Positions 4,994 through 8,006 of a DNA stretch of 8,006 nt are shown piece after piece. Under the pieces are notes generated by a model. It was not told where the DNA came from, ran no database searches, and saw only the letters and a list, made by a program, of their open reading frames with translations. The translations under genes and the position numbers were made by a program. How positions within the stretch are numbered: position 1 is the first letter of the stretch; every line of letters begins with the position of its first letter. Origin of the DNA: an uncultured Oscillospiraceae bacterium (GTDB taxonomy: Bacteria; Bacillota_A; Clostridia; Oscillospirales; Oscillospiraceae); the NCBI GenBank assembly GCA_934667865.1, contig CAKUMR010000045.1:1-8006 (forward strand), given 5' to 3'.

Positions 4994-6169
4994 TCAGAAC
5001 AGATTCTTTTCCGTTTCCGGGTCGAACAGGTGCATGAGGCTGGGATCGAAATCGAAATGCGTCTGGGTGCCGCTGCGGACGGCATCCAGGCTCAGACCCG
5101 CAGTCGGGATGATTGCGATGACATCCTGCCCCTCGACATTCAGGTGCAGGTGCATCTCGCTGCCCATCATCTCGGAAACGTCGATGGTCGCGGGCAGACC
5201 CTGCGCGGCGATGGCCAGATGCACCGGACGGATGCCGACGACGACATCATGCTCCGGCTCATTGCGGTCCTTGAGGGCCTTCTGGCGCTCTGCGTCGAGG
5301 ACGATGTGGCGGCCAAGCAGATCGACGGCGTACTCCCCGTCCTTCTTGACGAGCTTCGCGTTCCGGAAGAAGTTCATCTGCGGCGTGCCGATGAAGCCCG
5401 CAACGAACAGATTCGTCGGATGGTTGAAGACCTCCTGCGGCGTGCCGATCTGCTGAATGAAACCGTCGCGCATGATGACGATGCGGTCGCCCAGCGTCAT
5501 GGCCTCCGTCTGGTCGTGAGTAACATAAATAAAGGTGGTGTCGATGCGGGAGCGCAGCTTGATGAGCTCCGCACGCATCTGGTTGCGCAGCTTCGCATCC
5601 AGGTTGGACAGCGGCTCATCCATCAGCAGAACCTGCGGGTTGCGCACAATGGCGCGTCCGATGGCGACACGCTGACGCTGGCCGCCGGACAGCGCCTTGG
5701 GCTTGCGGTCGAGATATTCCGTGATGCCGAGGATCTCCGCGGCCTCGCGAACCTTCTGCTCAATCTCCTTCTTGGGAACCTTCTTCAGCTTCAGGGAGAA
5801 GGCCATATTCTCAAACACGGTCATATGGGGATACAGCGCGTAGTTCTGGAACACCATCGCGATGTCGCGATCCTTGGGGGCAACATCATTGACCAGACGG
5901 TCGCCGATGTACAGCTCGCCCTCGGTGATCTCCTCCAAGCCGGCAATCATGCGCAGCGTCGTGGACTTACCGCAGCCGGAGGGGCCAACCAGAACGATGA
6001 ATTCGCGATCCTTGATGTCCAGAGAGAACTTCTGGACGGCAACGACACCTTCGTCGGTGATTTGAAGATTGGTCTTCTTCTCTTCCGGCTCACCCTTCTT
6101 ACGCTTTTTCTTCTTTGTTTCGGTGTTTGGGTAGATCTTCTTGATGTCTTTCAGTGTTACACTTGCCAT
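4994..6169 (-). CDS. ugpC: Sugar ABC transporter ATP-binding protein (UgpC/MsmK/MsmX family)
   Basis: This 391-aa ATPase is of the CUT1 class that powers uptake of oligosaccharides or glycerol-3-phosphate. Walker A GPSGCGKST is at 62-70, the Q-loop glutamine at 108, signature LSGGQ at 160-164, Walker B VLLMDE at 180-185, the D-loop SNLDA at 188-192 and the switch histidine H218. A C-terminal TOBE/MalK-type regulatory region follows (about 240-391, with GIRPVHL and the final DPETEKNLF). Between the N-terminal strand (ASVTLKDIKKIYP) and VVAVQKF there is an extra lysine-rich insert of about 27 residues (15-41, NTETKKKKRKKGEPEEKK and following), which I believe also occurs in related gut Clostridia. 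No permease or binding protein adjoins it, so it probably serves several transporters in trans, as MsmX and MsmK do. ATG 6169 begins the conserved N terminus, yet the good Shine-Dalgarno sequence lies 115 nt upstream. Confidence 0.95.
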   Translation of the reverse strand: MASVTLKDIKKIYPNTETKKKKRKKGEPEEKKTNLQITDEGVVAVQKFSLDIKDREFIVLVGPSGCGKSTTLRMIAGLEEITEGELYIGDRLVNDVAPKDRDIAMVFQNYALYPHMTVFENMAFSLKLKKVPKKEIEQKVREAAEILGITEYLDRKPKALSGGQRQRVAIGRAIVRNPQVLLMDEPLSNLDAKLRNQMRAELIKLRSRIDTTFIYVTHDQTEAMTLGDRIVIMRDGFIQQIGTPQEVFNHPTNLFVAGFIGTPQMNFFRNAKLVKKDGEYAVDLLGRHIVLDAERQKALKDRNEPEHDVVVGIRPVHLAIAAQGLPATIDVSEMMGSEMHLHLNVEGQDVIAIIPTAGLSLDAVRSGTQTHFDFDPSLMHLFDPETEKNLF

Positions 6170-6293
6170 GCAACCGGCTTTGGCACGGAAGCCTCCGCTT
6201 GTCCGTACCTCGCGTCCGCTGACGCGCGACGCATTACGACAGGTCTCCACACTGCCGCACCGCAAGCCCTGCGGATGTGTTTATCCTCCTTTT
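6170..6293 (-). promoter_or_regulatory. ugpC leader with displaced Shine-Dalgarno and structured insert
   Basis: AAAAGGAGG (6293-6285) is a textbook ribosome binding site followed by ATAAACAC and AT, but the ugpC ATG is not there. The intervening 107 bp (6170-6276) are GC-rich and highly structured. They can form CCGCA-GGGCT-TGCGG, CGCGTC-AGCG-GACGCG (extendable with an outer CTGTCGTA/TACGGACAAG pairing) and CGGA-GGCT-TCCG. Removing them would place ATG exactly 8 nt after AGGAGG. Directly upstream of the real ATG there is no good Shine-Dalgarno sequence. This reads either as an inserted small element or as a fold that brings the two parts together. Confidence 0.55.
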
Positions 6294-6347
6294 CTGGCCG
6301 GTCATCGCCTATTTTGTGGAGTAGACGCGCCTGCCTTGGTACTGTAT

Positions 6348-6377
6348 ATCATACCATTTCCACGCCCGCACCCGCAA
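6348..6377 (-). promoter_or_regulatory. Sigma-A promoter of ugpC
   Basis: On the minus strand, TTGCGG (6377-6372), an 18-nt spacer and TATGAT (6353-6348), with TGG directly before the -10, form an extended -10 promoter. It predicts a transcript start near 6341 and a leader of about 171 nt. I see no clear catabolite-repression operator around it. Confidence 0.6.
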
Positions 6378-6408
6378 TTCGGAATTATAGACAAACTTCG
6401 CCCGTCCG

Positions 6409-6483
6409 TTTTGGTGATTCTAACAAAAGAACCCGCGCCAGTTTGGAAATCTGCCTGCATTTTACGCACCGCTTCAAAATTTC
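6409..6483. repeat. Dispersed repeat, copy B, with remnant of a mini-gene end
   Basis: The right part (6437-6483) matches copy A at 4629-4675 at 40 of 47 positions. The left part (6409-6447) matches 6828-6866, the 3' end and stop codon of the 49-aa Cys-protein gene, at 32 of 39 positions without gaps, including a 15-bp identical block TTTTGGTGATTCTAA. Read on the minus strand in the matching frame, copy B gives FPNWRGFFC-stop, against FPDWRELFS-stop in the gene. It may be a decayed gene end or a repeat that supplied the end of the gene. Confidence 0.6.
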
Positions 6484-6493
6484 GTCTGCACCC

Positions 6494-6827
6494 GTAGGGA
6501 ACGGCCTCGGCCGTTCCGCCGTGTAGGCACTGGCGATAACGAAAATGCCAGCAGCGGCAGTGCACACCAATGGCTCCCCTGTGTAAGGGGCCGCGAAGCG
6601 TCGGCGCGGTAGTGAATGATATGCCGGTGGCATATCAGAGCCGCGCCGTGACCGAGCCGCAGCGAGAGCTGTCAACCGCAAGGCTGACTGAGGGGTTGTT
6701 AATTATCTGCCATTTAACGGGTTATTCCATCAACCCCTCCGGCGCTTCGCGCCACCTCCCCTTGCACAGGGGAGGCTTTGCGGCCGTTCCGCGGGCAGGC
6801 ACCGGCAATAACGAATCTGCCGGCAGC
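6494..6827. mobile_element. Composite MITE-like repeat cluster
   Basis: This is non-coding nested repeat DNA. It opens with a GTAG-hairpin (GGAACGGCC-TC-GGCCGTTCC, 6498-6517). Two direct repeats of about 48 bp (6508-6556 and 6781-6827, sharing CGGCCGTTCCG, then AGGCAC and ATAACGAA) flank a core of about 205 bp. The core ends are imperfect inverted repeats, GGCTCCCCTGTGTAAGGGG (6572-6590) and, in reverse complement, GCCTCCCCTGTGCAAGGGG (6758-6776). Inside it, CGGCGCGG/CCGCGCCG (6602-6609, 6641-6648) encloses GATATGCC-GGT-GGCATATC (6618-6636), and GAGGGGTTG/CAACCCCTC pairs at 6690-6698 and 6731-6739. There is no transposase and no credible ORF. Such CTCCCC...GGGGAG repeats are, as I recall, common between genes in Oscillospiraceae. 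Confidence 0.7.
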
Positions 6828-6838
6828 TTTTGGTGATT

Positions 6839-6988
6839 CTAAGAAAAAAGCTCCCGCCAGTCCGGAAAACAGACCAGATAATAGTCGCACTCGTCGCAGG
6901 CAAACTCGTAATCCTCGTGTTCGCCGTTGTACGGGCAGTCCGCCCCGTGGTCGCCGGGCCGGAGCTGCTCGTCCTTTTCCTCTGTCAT
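6839..6988 (-). CDS. Small four-cysteine (putative metal-binding) protein, 49 aa
   Basis: This short gene has a very strong ribosome binding site, AAAGGAGG, 7 nt before ATG 6988. The 49-aa acidic product starts MTEEKDEQLRPGDHG and contains C18, C31, C34 and C40 (C-x12-C-x2-C-x5-C, with the core FACDECDYYLVC), which could form a small zinc ribbon or zinc knuckle. It ends in FPDWRELFS followed by TAG. No signal peptide or membrane segment is present, so it should be cytosolic. It is transcribed divergently from the XRE regulator at 7102, and a palindrome sits in its promoter, so it is probably that regulator's partner or target. I do not recognise a named family. The strong RBS, promoter, codon pattern and conserved-looking Cys spacing make a real gene likely despite its size. 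Confidence 0.7.
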   Translation of the reverse strand: MTEEKDEQLRPGDHGADCPYNGEHEDYEFACDECDYYLVCFPDWRELFS

Positions 6989-7017
6989 GGTTTGCCCTCC
7001 TTTGCTTCTCCCCTTTT

Positions 7018-7046
7018 ATTATGTGCGATTTTTCGCACATACGCAA
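7018..7046 (-). promoter_or_regulatory. Promoter of the 49-aa gene with palindromic operator in the spacer
   Basis: On the minus strand, TTGCGT (7046-7041), a 17-nt spacer and CATAAT (7023-7018) form a plausible sigma-A promoter. A perfect palindrome, ATGTGCGA-TTTT-TCGCACAT (7021-7040), fills the spacer and reaches into the -10. A protein bound there would block RNA polymerase. The same palindrome lies about 60 bp before the XRE gene start, upstream of a possible plus-strand -10 TATACT (7063-7068) that has only a weak -35. Confidence 0.6.
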
Positions 7047-7101
7047 GTCCTGTTTTTCATCATATACTATTTTTATCATGAAAAAGAGGAGGTGCGGCGG
7101 C

Positions 7102-7302
7102 ATGATCAGCTATGAGCCGTTTTTTGAAACGCTGAAACAGCGCGGTATTTCGTCCTATCGGCTTGAAAAGCTGGGTTTCCCGCGCAGCACCTACTATGCA
7201 ATGAAGCACGGCAAAAGCGTTTCCACCAACACCATCGACCAGCTCTGCACGTTGCTGCAATGCAGCGTTTCGGAGATCATGGTTTTTCTTCCGAAAGAAT
7301 AA
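7102..7302 (+). CDS. Small XRE/Cro-CI family DNA-binding regulator
   Basis: This 66-aa protein consists of little more than one helix-turn-helix domain of the Cro/CI type (HTH_26-like). The pattern is FFETLKQRGISSYRLEKLG, then RSTYYAMKHGKSV, then STNTIDQLCTLLQCSVSEIM and a short VFLPKE tail. Residues about 17-40 form the helix-turn-helix and 43-60 the following helix pair. ATG 7102 is preferred because AGGAGG lies 9 nt upstream. An in-frame ATG at 7078 would add eight residues encoded by the RBS itself. It is divergent from the 49-aa Cys-protein and is followed immediately by a strong terminator, so it is a single-gene unit. It plausibly binds the intergenic palindrome and represses both genes, which is inference. 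Confidence 0.88.
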   Translation: MISYEPFFETLKQRGISSYRLEKLGFPRSTYYAMKHGKSVSTNTIDQLCTLLQCSVSEIMVFLPKE

Positions 7303-7333
7303 AGCGAGCCCGCCGGGCTCGCTTTGTTTTTTT
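7301..7333 (+). terminator. Intrinsic terminator of the XRE gene
   Basis: AAAGCGAGCCCG (7301-7312) and CGGGCTCGCTTT (7314-7325) form a perfect 12-bp inverted repeat followed by G and seven T residues. The 5' arm overlaps the last two bases of the XRE stop codon. This is a strong rho-independent terminator. Confidence 0.92.
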
Positions 7334-7404
7334 GGTACGCCATGTTCTTCTGAATGATACATTATTCCTGCGTCTGTGATGACGGAAATGCCATCGGCAT
7401 TGGT

Positions 7405-7490
7405 ACGCACCAATGGCTCCCCTGTATAAGGGGAGGCTTTTGGCTTGTTCGGCTGTGCAGGCATTTACAATTACAATAACAATCCAGCCG
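7405..7490. repeat. Abridged copy of the CTCCCC repeat
   Basis: CACCAATGGCTCCCCTGT followed by ATAAGGGG (7409-7434) matches the left end of the composite element (6566-6590) with one mismatch. It continues directly into GAGGCTTT and a G/T-rich stretch with TGCAGGCA that resembles the right flank of that element. It looks like the same repeat without its roughly 190-bp internal part. Apart from it, the stretch between the XRE terminator and the MFS gene holds nothing I can identify. Confidence 0.6.
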
Positions 7491-7510
7491 GGGCGCTTAT
7501 GCGGCCCGGC
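7488..7510 (-). terminator. Possible terminator overlapping the MFS stop codon
   Basis: On the minus strand, GCCGGG-C-CGC-ATAA-GCG-C-CCCGGC forms a stem with one internal C/C mismatch and a loop containing the TAA stop codon of the MFS gene. It is followed by TGGATTGTTATTGTAATTG, T-rich but interrupted, so termination efficiency is uncertain. Confidence 0.4.
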
Positions 7511-8006
7511 AGATCTCCGTCTTTCGGTTCAGAACTTCGTGCATGAGCGTCATCAGCGCCAGAAGCGCCAGCAGATACCACGGCAGCAGGCGGATGGAAA
7601 CATGGTTCGCAAGCCAGCCGAACAGCGGCGGCATCAGGCAGGTGCCGACATAGGCGCTGGCCATCTGCACGCCGATGACGGCCTGCGAGCGCTCCGCGCC
7701 GAAGTGCTCCGGCGTGCCGTGGATGAGGCAGGGATAGACCGGCGCGCAGCCGAAGCCGATGAGCAGAAAGCCCGCCAGCGACAGCGCTTTTCCGAAGGGC
7801 AGGAGCATCACGGCCACGCCCAGAAGGATGATGCCCTCGCCCATGCGCACCATCTGCCGGTCCTTGAGCTTCATCGCGGCAAAGCCGTTCAGCCCGCGCC
7901 CAGCGGTGATGCCGATGCAGAACAGGCTGCCGAACTGCGCCGCCGTCTGCGCCGGGACGCCCTTGGCCAGCGTCAGATAGCTGCTCGCCCAGAGCATTGC
8001 AGTTTG
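7497..8006 (-). CDS. MFS transporter, C-terminal part (cut by window edge)
   Basis: The reading frame is open to the right edge, so only the last 169 residues are present, about the C-terminal half of a typical 390-400 aa major facilitator transporter. About five to six hydrophobic helices are visible. The clearest are MGEGIILLGVAVMLLPFG, LSLAGFLLIGFGCAPVYPCL and SQAVIGVQMASAYVGTCLMP, plus LLPWYLLALLALMTLMHEVL near the end. The stretch G-x-GCAPVYP-x-L-x-H-x-TPEHFG-x-E-x-SQA is typical of sugar/anion-like MFS proteins related to the FHS (fucose permease) group. The substrate cannot be told from this part. An internal Met at 7997 is not the start, since the frame continues upstream. Confidence 0.9.
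   Translation of the reverse strand, partial: QTAMLWASSYLTLAKGVPAQTAAQFGSLFCIGITAGRGLNGFAAMKLKDRQMVRMGEGIILLGVAVMLLPFGKALSLAGFLLIGFGCAPVYPCLIHGTPEHFGAERSQAVIGVQMASAYVGTCLMPPLFGWLANHVSIRLLPWYLLALLALMTLMHEVLNRKTEICRAA

Noticed and set aside
6170..6265. TTG at 6265 as the ugpC start, adding 32 residues
   Set aside because: The extra residues are low-quality and Arg/Ser-rich with no family match. The TTG is 19 nt from the Shine-Dalgarno, while ATG 6169 begins the conserved N terminus.
5030..6526. Plus-strand open frame (498 codons) opposite ugpC
   Set aside because: It mirrors the UgpC ATPase on the other strand, and composition and motifs support only the minus-strand gene.
6302..6836. Several ORFs of 87-118 codons over the repeat cluster (both strands)
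   Set aside because: They translate repeat DNA (for example LPLHRGGF from the CTCCCC ends), overlap each other, and lack RBSs.
7078..7101. Upstream ATG of the XRE gene at 7078
   Set aside because: It would encode the Shine-Dalgarno itself as residues (KKRRCGG) and has no RBS; ATG 7102 has AGGAGG at good spacing.
7060..7464. Minus-strand ORF of 134 codons opposite the XRE gene
   Set aside because: It runs through the terminator and the repeat copy and is antisense to a clear helix-turn-helix gene.
6494..7490. CRISPR array
   Set aside because: The repeats differ in length and spacing, are palindromic and nested, and have no regular spacers or cas genes.

Overview
The window looks like chromosomal DNA from a spore-forming, G+C-rich member of the Clostridia, most likely an Oscillospiraceae/Ruminococcaceae-type gut bacterium. 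The evidence is a GerA-family spore germination operon with a sigma-G-like promoter, a DUF3793 gene beside a short flavodoxin, a UgpC/MsmK sugar-transporter ATPase carrying a lysine-rich N-terminal insert, and intergenic DNA full of short structured repeats. No phage, plasmid or CRISPR genes are visible. The genus assignment is inference.

Left part (1-3226, minus strand). Positions 1-293 hold two near-perfect tandem sigma-A promoters (P1 and P2) and an rRNA-type leader pointing left, so an rRNA gene, most likely 16S, should begin just outside the left edge. Immediately upstream of these promoters is a three-gene germination operon read in the same direction: gerAA (1718-3181), a 153-aa GerC-like mini-protein (1252-1713) and a gerAB permease (294-1262). 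It is led by a sequence matching the forespore sigma-G promoter. The gerAB stop codon lies about 19 bp from the rRNA P1 -35 box, with no terminator between them.

Middle (3227-4993). A divergent sigma-A promoter drives a leader with two palindromes of the form GTTAGC-N4-GCTAAC, one of them just before the ribosome binding site. These precede a DUF3793 gene and a flavodoxin, a pair that suggests metal- or redox-responsive control. The 457 bp after the flavodoxin contain repeats and a terminator that serves the oppositely oriented ugpC.

Right part (4994-8006). ugpC (minus) is an orphan sugar ABC ATPase, with no permease or binding protein beside it. Its strong Shine-Dalgarno sequence is stranded 115 nt from the start codon by a structured, insertion-like segment. 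Next comes a 450-bp mosaic of nested repeats, including a roughly 205-bp MITE-like element. Beyond it is a divergent pair: an unlisted 49-aa four-cysteine protein (minus) and a 66-aa XRE-type regulator (plus). They share an intergenic region with a 20-bp palindrome placed between the -35 and -10 of the small gene. The window ends in the C-terminal part of an MFS transporter (minus).

The most interesting points are the GerC reduced to one domain, the interrupted ugpC ribosome binding site, the mini Cys-protein/XRE pair with its apparent operator, and repeat copies whose sequence resembles the 3' end of that mini gene.
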